Positions 11,051 to 22,400 of a stretch of DNA of 37,113 bases are shown piece by piece. Source of the DNA: Monoraphidium neglectum. Its lineage: Eukaryota > Chlorophyta > Chlorophyceae > Sphaeropleales > Selenastraceae. Every line of letters starts with the position of its first letter. Position 1 is the first letter of the stretch. Under the pieces are notes generated by a model. That model saw only the letters and a program-made list of their open reading frames with translations. It did not search any database and was not told the DNA's origin. Position numbers and translations under genes: made by a program. The stretch is from positions 1 to 37,113 of the forward strand of contig NW_014013452.1 of assembly GCF_000611645.1 (NCBI RefSeq). The letters are read 5' to 3'.

Positions 11051-13547
11051 TCACGCCCATTCCCGCGGCTGCCGCAGCACGTCCAGCAGCCGCGCCTCGT
11101 CAGACCCCTCGTCCGGCCGTACGTCGTACTTCCATGCGATCAGCGGCGGCGCGGACACCATGATGCTCTCCACGCGGCCGCCGTCCAGCCCGAACTTGAC
11201 GCCGCGATCGTAGAGCAGGTTGAACTCCAGGTAGCGCCCGCGCCTGCCACGGTCGGGTCGGCAGATGGCAGTTGGTTTGTGGCCGCGCAGCGGCGCCAGG
11301 CAGAGATGCGGCCTGATGAATATGATGATGCATGCCCGGCCAAGACATCAAGTGCATCTCTTGCCAATTGCCAATTACTTTGAAGCAGCAAAGCAATAAT
11401 GCTGTGCGCGCAAGGTATATGTATGTGTGTGGGGTGGACTGCGGGCATGCGCGCACTCCCGCCGCCCCTCGGACGCTTGCGTTAACACACCTGGTGAGCT
11501 GCCATTGCCGCTGGCTGTCAGTGTAGGGCAGGCGTCGCCGCCGCTCCGCGATGGCGCGCCAGCTGGGAAGAATGTTGTCCCCCACATCCCTCACAAACGC
11601 CTGCAGAGGCCCAGAGCAGCGGGTGAAGGTGTGCAGCACCTAGGTTCGCAAAAACAACCGGACCCTTGGATTGGGGATGACACCAGGATCAATCATCGAA
11701 CCGTACTGCCTCGCCACCAGCCATATGCCGGTATGGATGTCTCTGCCACCCTGTTTGCGGGCAGGGTTCCCTGGGACCCCCACAGCGCTCCGCCGCACCG
11801 CACCTCTGCATCATAGCCGGCCTCCCCTGTGGCGATGTCGTCGAAAAACAGGCCCCCGATGCCGCGGTGCTCCTTGCGGCATGGGATGTAAAAGTACCTG
11901 GGATGAGAGTCGCGGTGCACATGTGAGCGCTTCTGTTAACCTGTTTGCTGCCCTTTGCCGCTTGCGGGCCGGCCGGGCCGGGCCGCCACCCCTTGGCTCA
12001 AAGCACGGGGTTATGGCTGGCAATGCGCCAAACACATGTGGCATCACATGCGCTGAGCGGGTTGTCAGGCGGTAACCCCTGTCCAGACGCATCCTGCTGG
12101 CAGGTGGGCGGCACACACGCGCCCACCGTCGCATGGGCCATCGGCCCCAGGCTTTGCCTCTGTAAGGCTTGCCAAGTGCACCCTCTCCGCAAGAGCAGCC
12201 AGCGCGCGCCCCGCCACGCGCTCTCACTTGTCACACCAGGCCTTGAAGTCGGGGTACACGTGGGGCGCATACTTGTCACACACGGCCTTCCAGTGGGCGT
12301 GGAACTCTGCTGCATCCTCCTCAAACAGGTAGCTTGGCGTCAAGTCGCAGCCGCCGCCAAACCAGGCGTTGCCGGCAACCTGGGGGGTCGTCGAGGTGAG
12401 GTCGCAGAAGGTATAAGTGGAGCAGGTGTGGGAGTGGGCCAGGTGGAAAAGAAGGAGCTGTCAGGGGCCACAGCTGCCCTGCAGCGGCGGCTGGGCGGCG
12501 CCGTCCAGGGCCCTGACATGCGCGCGCCGCGTTTGTGGTTGTCACCTGGAAGAGGCGCACGTCTGCCCGCAGTGTCGGGACCAGGGGGTGCGCTGCGTGG
12601 AACACGAGGGACATGGCCGCGGCGCTGTACGGCTGGCCGCCCTTGGGGTCGATGTCGGCGCGGCCGCGGGAGCTCATGGCCTGGGCCGGCAAGGCGGCGG
12701 GTGGGGACATGAGGGAGCGCGGCGCGGCAGCGCGCGGCCAGCGTGGCGGCAGGCAATACGAAGGTGTAATGCTGGGGCCAGCCGCCACAACTCACCACTG
12801 TTTTGGAACAATCAAATGAGGAAAGGCCTATCACTCTGCCGTGTTACAAGCTGTCTGATCCAGACCAACCGGTGGCACGATGGCGGTAATGCCGAACGAA
12901 ACCTGCCCGCCAGCAGCCCACCTGCGCGCGCTGTGGGGACAGCTGCCCGTGGATGATGCTTATGTTGGCTGCCGCCTTCTCCAGCAGGTCGCCCCCCTCC
13001 AGCACGCAGGTGATGCCATAGCCTGAGGGGCAGCGTTGGTGAGGCGAATGGGGTGTGAGATCAGAGTGGTGGGGCCATTGGGCCTGCCCGGTCAACTCAG
13101 CATAATCTACACCCACGGTGGGCAGGTTATCGCAGCTCAATTATGTGGAAGTGCACACACTTACAGCCGCGGTCCAATCACAGCCGCGGTCCAATCACAT
13201 GGACATAGCAATCAACAGTGTAGGCACAAGCACAAGCCCAGATATACCCACAAACCACCCTCACCAGCATTGTCACTGCCGCGAGACCACCTGTCGCGCA
13301 AAAACTTCCTGCCGCTGCCGTCCAGCTGCTCTGCCTCGGTTAGGATGCGCTCCTGAAGGTCCAGCACATACTTCTCAAAGCCCTTGAAGTCCTCGTCGCT
13401 GCCGATTGCCGTTGCGGCTGCATCCTGCGCCACAGCTGTCGGGGTACTGGCGGGGCGGCGCCGCAGCATGCGCGCGCTGGGCGTGGCGTGGAGAGCTGTG
13501 CCACGTACATTGACACTGAGATTGCGGTGTGATGTCGTGACCAACAT
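11051..13547 (-). CDS. CPX: Coproporphyrinogen III oxidase, oxygen-dependent (HemF type), 7 exons
   Basis: Catalyses the O2-dependent oxidative decarboxylation of coproporphyrinogen III to protoporphyrinogen IX in heme and chlorophyll synthesis, in plants and algae in the plastid. Exons in transcript order: 13547-13265, 13022-12922, 12680-12546, 12379-12228, 11897-11804, 11639-11491, 11243-11051; all phases match and give 368 residues, near the family norm. The first ~45 residues are Ser/Arg/Ala-rich without acidic clusters, a likely transit peptide. Family blocks in order: [65 protein letters not shown] and [20 protein letters not shown], then [17 protein letters not shown]. Odd points: the usual HFNYRYFE-like block before WFGGG reads LRADVRLFQ, and the loop between them is very short. 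It shares a divergent promoter region with NOP16. Confidence 0.96.
13164..13197. repeat. 17-bp perfect tandem duplication in CPX intron 1
   Basis: Units 13164-13180 and 13181-13197 are identical. Each contains CCGCGG followed by CCAAT, so the intron carries two CCAAT-type sequences on the strand opposite to the gene. Confidence 0.9.
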
Positions 13548-14265
13548 CTCTACTGTTTGCGGACACCCTGACCGCTCTCAGAGATGGCCGGGAGATCCGA
13601 ACAGGGTGGTGTAAAGGCCACGGAAGGAGGATGGTCGTGATATCTGACACGTCATTCATGCCAAGTGGCGTGCAACGTGCCAAACTGCACTGAGAGGGTC
13701 AGTCACCCCCTCAATGACTGCGAGTGACACCTGCTGACAAAGAGTGGGCAACGCTGCTGCAACAACGGCGTTTTGGTGAACCGTCGAGCACACACTACTG
13801 TCAATAGATTTAGCTTGTGATCGACAGGACCTCACCACGCCAAAGTTGCAACACGCGGCTCTGTTGTACGCGTCGCCGAGGTCAACAAAAGGGTGATATT
13901 ATTTGCACGAATAACATAGATCAAGCGTAGCGCACGCCGAAGCTTAGTCTGCTCGCCACCGCCGACGACGGCAGCCGCCTCAGAGCAGCGGCGTGCTGCA
14001 CTGCGGCAATTCGCGCAGAGCCACGTCTGCTTCCAGCCGGCGAGCTTGCAGAATATAGCAGGAGTTTTGCGGCTGACTGCTACCTTGTTAACAGTGGCTT
14101 GACTGTCTTGCAAAAGGCAGGACCTGCAGCGGACCTGCGCCGGCGTTCGCGAACGTGGCAGTGGCATCAGCGACGGCTGCGTGCGCGTTCAGTGCCGACG
14201 AGCTGCAAGCGGGCTTCAACTGAAAGCAGCAGCATCAGGAGTAGCAGCAGCACCCACCTGGCAAG
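13548..14265. promoter_or_regulatory. Divergent promoter region between CPX (-) and NOP16 (+)
   Basis: 718 bases between two divergently transcribed start codons, so it should hold both promoters and 5' UTRs. I see no clear TATA box. One GTAC core (13866-13869) is present; in Chlamydomonas such cores are part of the copper-response elements that control CPX1, but a single four-base match means little. Confidence 0.6.
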
Positions 14266-15138
14266 ATGGGGCGGTCGCGGCGGCGCATGAAGAAGACAGC
14301 GGCGAAAGTCAAGGTGTGCAGGAGTTGCCCGTCGCAGGACGGGCAGGCGCGCTGGTCCTGCTTGCCAATGCGTGCGACTGCACACGCGCCAGCTTGTCCA
14401 CAACAAATGGCCCTTCGAAGACACTGCTCCTTGCGGCGGCTGACCCTCCCAGGTGGGCGTTGTGAAACGCAAGAAGAACCAGAAGGCAAAGCTGCCCAAG
14501 GAGCTGACGGAGGCGCGGCCAGACGTGGAGAAGCGGCTGCAGCAAAAGTGCGCGGCAGGCCGGAGGCCAGCGGGGTTGGGCATGGGGATGGGAAGGGGCT
14601 TGCAGAACGCAGCTGCGCTGAGCCGATTGCACGTCTCGAGCATCGCACCTGTCAGCTCTGCTACATGGAGGCGTCACACTCAGCTTTGGCGCATGCCTCA
14701 GCAAGCCGTGGCAGGCAGTGCACCCCCGCTCTTAGGCGCCCTCGCGCACTACGCTTGTCTCTTACACGCCCTGCGTACTCGTTTGCCAAGCCCAGGCCGG
14801 AGTGGGAGGAGGAGGCCACGCTGACGACCAACTACGCGGCCAACCAGTTCGTGCTCGACCCCAATGAGGGCTTTGGGCGCAACCTACGGCCGGCCCCGCT
14901 CAAGAGCAAGGAGGAGCGCGAGGCGGAGGACGGAGAGACCTTCTCGGACGATGACGGTGCGCTTGCGGGTTTAAGCTGTGGGTTGGGTGGTGGAGGGCTC
15001 GAGCGGGCAAGCAGGGGTGTGTGTGGTGGTGATGGAGGCATGGGACCACAAGATCATCGTTGTCACGTCAAGTTTATACCGCAGTGTAATGGTGTTGAGA
15101 AAGTCCGCGGAATCGACGTATGTGTGCGTGTGTGTGCA

Positions 15139-15173
<35 letters not shown>

Positions 15174-15795
15174 ACTAGCGCGAGGTGCAGACAGGGGTTC
15201 ACAGGCTGTTTGGGGGGCTCGCATGCGCCCAGCCGCGGCATCCTCAGCGCGCGCCAGGCTGGCGCCTGCCACTTGCGCGCAGCCTCAAAACTTTTCCCAC
15301 TCCGCTTGCAGAGATACGGGCGGCCACGGGCAACATCCGCAAGACGGGCAAGGCCGCGCCCCAGCCCCTGACGGCGCACCAAAAGCAGATCGTGCAGCGG
15401 CTCATTGACGCGCACGGGGAGGATGTGAAGGTGGGAGGGGCGGTCCTGTTGCCAAGAGCATGGGGTTTCTCCTGCTCACTCCCTGTCAATATGTGCTAGT
15501 GCACACTTCAGCCGCTTGCTCTCCTCTTTCTTGCTTTCGCTCCGCCCGTCGCTCTCTGCACACATCCACTCTTCCCTCTTTCAAATCTAAAATACCCTAC
15601 TCCCTTCACCCCGTGGATTTGTGGTACACCCATGTGAGCTTACAGGCCTGGTTCCGCGACACCAAGCTCAACCGAATGCAGCACTCTGAGGGAAAGCTGC
15701 GTGAGCTGCTCGAGTCGTTCAAGTTCCACTCAAAGCGGCCAGAGGGCGACCGCCACGATTTCAGAGCGCCGCGGAAGCCGTTCAAAAGGCTGTGA
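14266..15795 (+). CDS. NOP16: Nucleolar protein 16 (60S ribosome biogenesis), 5 exons
   Basis: Nop16 is a nucleolar factor of pre-60S ribosome assembly. Exons 14266-14313, 14453-14547, 14796-14956, 15312-15430 and 15646-15795 join in phase to give 190 residues, close to the family length. The start MGRSRRRMKKTAAKVKV is strongly basic. A central PEWEEEATLTTNYAANQF block follows, then an acidic patch (EAEDGETFSDDD). The C-terminal half contains the family signature LTAHQKQIVQRLIDAHGEDV, followed by AWFRDTKLNRMQHSEGKLRE, which corresponds to the HGEDYKAMARDEKN-type block of animal NOP16. It ends in a basic tail (RKPFKRL). Intron 3 contains a TG run. Assignment rests on the C-terminal block; the N-terminal half is divergent. 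Confidence 0.85.
15119..15172. repeat. TG microsatellite in NOP16 intron 3
   Basis: Interrupted TG repeats, ending in a pure (TG)14 stretch at 15145-15172, on the coding strand within intron 14957-15311. Confidence 0.92.
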
Positions 15796-16669
15796 GCGCT
15801 TTAGGTAGCGAGGGGTTTGTGGGCTTGAGGTTTGTGCAAACCTAACTTTATAACTTACCCAGTTCTAATCGTTGGACAATGCGTTGATGCGGTTTGAATT
15901 CAACATAACAGCAGCTGCACCGTGGCTGTAATCTTACACGGTGCGTCGTCTTGAAGCATCTGGTATGTGAGGGAGCGTAGTTGCACAGCGGTGCAGGCAG
16001 CTGCACACCATTCTGTGCAGGTACTGTAGTGTTCTTGCTTGAATGTGTCATCCATGCTCTGGTCATGCTGACTCGCACCCTCAATATTACGACAAGTGGG
16101 GGCAGCTGTCAGGTATCAACTGCTTTCAAAAACCATGGAGTGCTCTAGAGTTCGGGGGCAAGCAACCCATGCATAAGGCAAGGCTTCAAGCATGATCCTT
16201 TCACGGCGATGCACATCAGTTTGCAATGCACCGCTTGTCTGCAGCATGGACACAATCCACCGACGACGGCTGACCTTGGAGTGGGCACTGCAGGGGTGCG
16301 GAACCCGCACAACAACAGCCCTTGATGTGCTGCTCCAACGTTCAGTGATTCGGATGTGGTGTGTTACTTTCGATATATGTTCTGATATGTTCTGATGATA
16401 TTGTAGGCGCCCCTTGTATACTTGTGACGACGGCGTTTGACGTTTGGGGTAGTCGCCGGCACAAAGGGCTCCTCGCCCTCGGACCCGGCCTGCTGGCCGA
16501 CTTAAGGGCTGCAAATCAATTTGCAAGCAGCCAGTCGGGGTTCAGGCCATTCGCGCGGCGCGGTTCCAAGCCAGATCGCCAACGGGACGCTCAGCAGCCT
16601 TGAAGGCATCAGGCACACACGGAGCTCTTTTTTAGATTGTAGTGACTGGGACGGCGAAGGCTGCGCGCC
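15796..16669. other. Intergenic region downstream of NOP16
   Basis: Contains the NOP16 3' UTR and presumably the promoter of the SYCP2-like gene. Composition is visibly less GC-rich than the genes. No gene or RNA was recognised. Confidence 0.5.
15927..15931 (+). promoter_or_regulatory. TGTAA poly(A) signal of NOP16
   Basis: TGTAA 132 bases beyond the NOP16 stop codon, a typical chlorophyte distance. Confidence 0.55.
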
Positions 16670-19397
16670 ATGGACCTGCTGGTGCGAACCCGCCCGTTTA
16701 CGATGCGAGCGGAGCAGCGTGCCATTCCAGGAGGTGTTTGCATGCAGTCCTTATCAAGCGCGTTGGTGCCGCTACGAGGCCCGCAGAGCATGCACGGTCG
16801 CAGCCACGGCTCTGCTCAGCCATCCGCCATGCCAACAGTCAGCATGACAAACAGCATGACAAACGCATGCTGGCCGCAGCCCAGCACTGCATGCGGTTGC
16901 CGCTCTGTGCACATGGCTCATATCGTGGCATGCAAGCATTGTCATCGGTGCTGCCCCGCGTGCTGAAGCCCCATGCGCCCCTCGTTGCACCGCACCGGTT
17001 TAGGAGTTGCTGCGGCAGGGCGGCGCCGCACTGACCCAGTGCCCCAACGCGGAGCTGCTGCCACTGCTGCAGCAGGCCGTCTATGATGAGAGCGTTGGCC
17101 CTCGGCTGTTTTCAGACAATGCGGCGCTTGCAGGCCTCTGCTGCCGTCTGATTCATGTGCGCTGCTGTTGAGCTGCTTCGTGCACACCTGGCCGTTTGTG
17201 CACAGCTGGCCACGTGCGTTTGAAACTTCGCCTTTGCAACGTGGCATTGCATCCCAATAAGATCCAGAAAGTGCATTATAGGGACCATCCATGCACATCA
17301 ACTCTATGTTGCGTGCCAACAACCCAAGCATGAACCCATGATCCATGCACGGCCCCCCAGGCGGTGGTCTGCTAACAATGCAGTAGTAGCTTACGGCGGG
17401 ACATCACAATGCCCAACCATAACACCGCATACACTCCCCCCAGGCCTGCAAGACCATCACAGACGCGACTGATGTTGACCAAGCCACCGAGAACGAGATG
17501 CATTTCATACGATTTGCCTTTGGGCTCACGCCGCGGAGCGTCAGGTGGGCGGACCACTTGCTGCGGTGCCAAAGGATCCTAGGAGGCCAGCGCCCTCTGC
17601 GCATGCGTGTGTGGTCGCCAAGCTGCTGCCTGATGTCACGTGATTGTTGTGTGGCTGAGTCCTATAACATGGTCTCTAAGCCACAGGTTGCGCTGCATCT
17701 GTACCTTACCCCGCACCTACCAGCCCCGCGCTCATTGTTGCCGGCACCACCCACTGCCACATCTGCAAAACCCAAACCCGCAGCTCCTCCCTGGCCATTC
17801 GCATCCTTTACAAGTCCAAAGTCTTGAGCGTCCTGGAGCAGAGCATGGAGACGCTGTGGGACGTCGCGGACCAGGTGGAATGCGGCGTGGATCTGGCTGG
17901 AGTGTCGATGCACCACTGAATTTCTTCCCCAGCAACCTCGTATTGCCAGGTTCCCCCAATCTTGAGCCTGCGGCTGCTGAGGAAAGGCGCCGTCATCATT
18001 TGGGATTTGCCAATAATCCAAAGTCAGCGTGCCGCGCAGCCTCACGCCTGCCCCGACCCGCCTTCCACAGGTCGGTGCCGACAGCCCAGGTGTGGAGAAT
18101 GCCCTGGGCTCCATGATACAGGCAGTGGATGACATGAGCTGCTACGAGTTCAAGCTCGCGCCGCGGGAAGACGGACGTGCGCCAAGCCAGGGTAAGCGGG
18201 ATTGTCGATTTGCGCTAACACCCTGCATCCTGCTGTGCTGCAGAGCGCGCTGGTGTGCTGGTGGTCCCTTCTCGGGAACTTCAAGAGATGTATGCATCGT
18301 CCTGAGTCTCAGTCACACAACGCTGGTGCTTTACTGTACAATCCCATGAGCCTGGATGGCTCCAGGAGCGGGCGACCGCGGGACGCTGTAACAATCCTAA
18401 TCCTAATCCTAATCCTTGAGCACTTGCCTGACACCTCGGTCCGGCCTGCGCAACCCTCGCAGTGCCGGCCGCGCTCGCATCCCAGCAGCCCGGCGGCCGC
18501 TCTACTGGGCGGGTGGTGCTCGGCCCCATCATGATTCCGCAGCTGATGCTGGTGCTGGGGCTCAATGAAAGGTGAGACCGGCTGTTGTACAATCAACCCG
18601 CTCGGACGAATATGGTTCTCAATACACGCCTGATGGCCATGCTGCTGTGCGCTGCACCGCTCATGCTGCCTTCATCTGCCTGATGCTTCTGCATTCCATG
18701 TTACCCATGGGCGACGCCCCATGCCATAACTCCCGCCCACCGCATTTCCTGCGCAGCACCACGCCGTACCTGCTGCGCCGGGACGCCACGTCCTGCCTCC
18801 TGACCCTGGCCACGTCCTCCAAGGCCAACCAGCGCGTCCTGCTGCGCCATGAGGCTCGCGAGGGCGGGCCGGGCGGCCAGCCGGAGGGCATGGCGCAGCG
18901 GCTGTGGGGCCGGCTGCTGCGGAGTTGCGGCGACTATCCCATGCAGGTGCGTCGCCGCATTGCAGGCGCTAGACATGCTGTATGCGTGGGCCACATTGAA
19001 ACGCGTTCCGCCGTTTCCTCATCTTCAACGCAGCTCATAGACTGTGTCTGCGGCACAATCTCCAACATTTCAGCAGTACTGATCATGTGCTTCTTGTCGC
19101 TCTATTTCAACATCCACTACCCACCCCACTCTACTGGGCATGGGCCACACGCCCCTCCCCCTTCCAGCGCGACCTGGCTGAGCTGCTCTACCGCTGTGCG
19201 CGCAACGGACGCCCCGACCTCCACGCGCGCTTCCTGGGCGACCCGGAGCTGGCTGCCGCGTTTGATGAGGTGCTGGAGCAGGACCCCAAGGTGGGGCTCG
19301 CCTGGGTGATCAGGGGCCTGCGTGGGGTGCGAGGGCGTGCAGCCATGGAGTGTGTGCGTGCACGTGCGCGCGTGCGCGCGCGTGTGTGTGTGTGTGT

Positions 19398-19486
<89 letters not shown>

Positions 19487-22400
19487 CGCGCCATGTGTAC
19501 CGCTCGCCGCCCAGGGGCATGAGCCGCAACTGATCAGCGCAGCAAGTCCGTCAGCATGCTCCCTGCGCGTTCCCCAACCCAGCCGACGCCCTCCCTTGCG
19601 TCACAACCACTGCGTGCACAAACGTTGGACCCATCATCAAACCCTGTCTGTTCACCACTGCAGGACATCGACCTGAGCGCGGAGCTGCACCGCTTCCTGG
19701 GGCGCTACAATGAGCACTATCACGACCTCACGGGGTGGGGAGCAAGGCTAGCGCGGACGGCTTACATTTTTGATAGGGATTTCCCAGGCACATCCCAGGC
19801 AAAGCAATTATGCCCACCATAACAACCCCATGCACTATTGGGGCCGCCTGTGCTGTCACCCTCACGCTCTTCTTCCATCACAGGGTGGTCTCTCTTGAGG
19901 CCGACTCCATTGAGCTGGCCATGCCCTTCCTTGCACCAGAGGCGGGGCCTGAGGGCAGGCTGCTGCACCTGGGCCGCGGCCACATGACTTTCGCGGCACG
20001 CAGGGTGAGAGCGGGCTGCTGAGAGCGGGCTGCTGCATAGCAGCGTCTCCGCACACCATGTACCTTGGCTACTGTTTGGGCTTTGCAGATCCCAGGACCT
20101 GGCCTGCGGATATGAAATAGCAGTGGTAGGCGCCACACCACAGCTTTTTGGAGGTTGTCAAATAACTACACAGAAGATTAATCTTCTTTGCTGCCTTCTC
20201 ACCTCCCCCCACCCCTAATGCCTGGCAGATCGAGGACGGCCAGGGCGGCGGCAACGGCGGGGAGGGTGGAGACGATGCGCCATTTGACTACTGTGACATC
20301 AATTATGGTAGGCTGTGGTTGATAATTGGTGGGGTGGGGGGCGCAGGCGTTCAGAGGCTTGCCTGTGTGTTGGGCTGCGGTGGCGGTTGATTTCGCAACA
20401 CTACAGTATACAAATTGGTTTTTGTACTAGAAGGGGGCTCTCATGATGCTGTCAAGCTGCAGGGCTTGGGCCTGGACTGCAGTTCTTGGGGCGGGGGTGG
20501 CTGATAGGCGTGGGTCAAGGTGCAAGCGGACAGAGTCAACCAGGCTCTGCCATGAGAGGCGTGTTGTCTTGCGTGTTGCTCATAGTTGGCGCCTCTTCGT
20601 GCTTCTTGCCGCCTTGCATATTCGAGCCATCGCAGTCACCCCTGGCACAAACATCAAAACCAACGCCTCCCTGATCCTACGCCCCATTGCTTACACCGTG
20701 CATCAGGTAATATTGAGTCGCTGCGCCAGCTGGCGCCAACCCCTGGCAACGACCACGGCCCCCTGACATTTGACCTGCGACTGAGGGAGGCGCCAGCGCT
20801 GCTGGCGGCGCAGGCGGACGATGACACGATTTACCCCAGGTGCCCGTGATTTGTGTGACAGTGAAGCTCCAGAGCAACTGCCTTGCTTTTAATTACATTT
20901 AGGAGCACAAAATGTTGTCGCAACACTCCCTGTACTCATTGCACCTGGCATCCACTGGACCCAATGTAGTATGCTGCAACTGCAAACTCAAGCTTAATGT
21001 TGCTGCAACGACAAAGTGCTGCAGCCACCAACCCAAGCCCAAAATATCACTGCGACTGCCCACCCAAGCCTGAACACTCCGCCCTGCACCCAACACCCTC
21101 AATCACCCCTTCCAGGGAAAGCTACCGCGTACGCCTGGTGCTGGGCTGGAAGGCCGCCAACAAATTCAAAGCAGAGCTGCAAGAGGTGGGGCCCTTCGTC
21201 AGCAGGCTGCATGGGCAAGAGGATGTAAGGCACTCGGCTGCACTGGGGCCAGGGCCATTCGACCATCTCATTTGCTTGCTCGAGTGATGCCCGCTGGCAC
21301 ATGCAAGCACGGGATGGTTCATGTGACGCTGCGCCGTCGAGGCACTCACGGCCTTAGTATGCCCCTCACCGTTGACTGGGACAACATTCTTTGTCCTCAC
21401 TCACCAGGGTCACAATCACCATGCACAACCCCTTGCCCCCCCGCCCCTACCACGCGCGCATGTGACCACAGGCAGGCGTGGCGATGCTCCTGCCCAGTGT
21501 GCATGGGGCGGCCACAGTGACTCAGGGCACCAATGGCAGCACGAGGTCCTGGATGAAGACGTCCATGTGAGGCTGAGAGGCTCGGGGGATTGGGGCCGGG
21601 GTGGTTTCGGGTCGATGGCATGGTCGTGGCAAATGTGCGGGCTTCGTGTCGCCTGCTGTTGTCGCTGCGCCAGAGGGTTTCAACGTGCGGTGCGCACTGG
21701 TGATCGCAGTGTATCGCATTGGGAGCAAGCGTCTCCCTTTTGAGTGTACCAAGGTTGGAGTTTTTGAGTCGACGAGCGTTGCGCCATGCAGGCCTGTCAC
21801 TCCTTTCCGTCATTTTCTCACCTCATCCCCCTTACACACATGCACACCCTCCTGTTGGCACCGCAACAGCGCCACCATGGGCGCCAGCCGGGGCCAGCTG
21901 CCCCTGAAGCCTACTTGCGCCCAGGCCGCTGCCGCGGCTGCCAGCAAGGGCCCTCTAAACCTCCAGAGATCAGAGTTCAGCCCGGATCTGCCCCTAGACC
22001 GCGCAGACGGCACTCGAACCGGTGGCGGCCCGGCCGCCAACGGCGGCGGCGGCGCCGCTCAGATGGCTGCTGCTGCCGGGGACGGCGGCGGTCTGGGCGT
22101 GATGGTGCAGGCTGGGGCTTGGCACGGTCGTTCGCCGCTAGGCACCATGGTGACGCCGGCAGAGCAGGTGGTGAGCAAAGAATTGGATTATTATGGAACT
22201 TTGAATATCAGGGAGCGCCCTGGCGACTAGAAATGCATGCGAAGGGAATTTGAGCCGCCAGGACACATCGCAAACAGATACTGCTATGCTCCACTTGCAC
22301 TGTTGATTGGGCTTGAACACTGAGCTGCACCCAACTTGCACCCATCGCAGCCCGCGGCGCGTTGCCAAACTACCCATTCATCCACGTATTTACCAAGCTG

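Larger units (their letters stand above)
17004..21224 (+). other. ARM-like and Spt16M-like region of the SYCP2-like gene
   Basis: Exons here encode a mostly helical N-terminal part, starting [20 protein letters not shown] and ending near the exon with [20 protein letters not shown] and GDYPMQ. The exon at 19168 then reads [20 protein letters not shown] and ends DEVLEQDPK. The next two exons ([36 protein letters not shown]) correspond in position to the short linker that joins the two domains in SYCP2. From there [29 protein letters not shown] and YRVRLVLGW look like beta-rich strands of an Spt16M-like (PH-type) domain. This is by-eye comparison with remembered SYCP2 features, not an alignment score. 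Confidence 0.6.

Noticed and set aside
18244..18289. Possible extra exon of the SYCP2-like gene ([15 protein letters not shown])
   Set aside because: It does not give a phase compatible with the next exon, whereas skipping it joins 18191 to 18463 in phase.
18396..18416. TCCTAA repeats as an interstitial telomere
   Set aside because: The unit differs from the usual algal TTTAGGG or TTTTAGGG telomere repeat and there are only about four copies.
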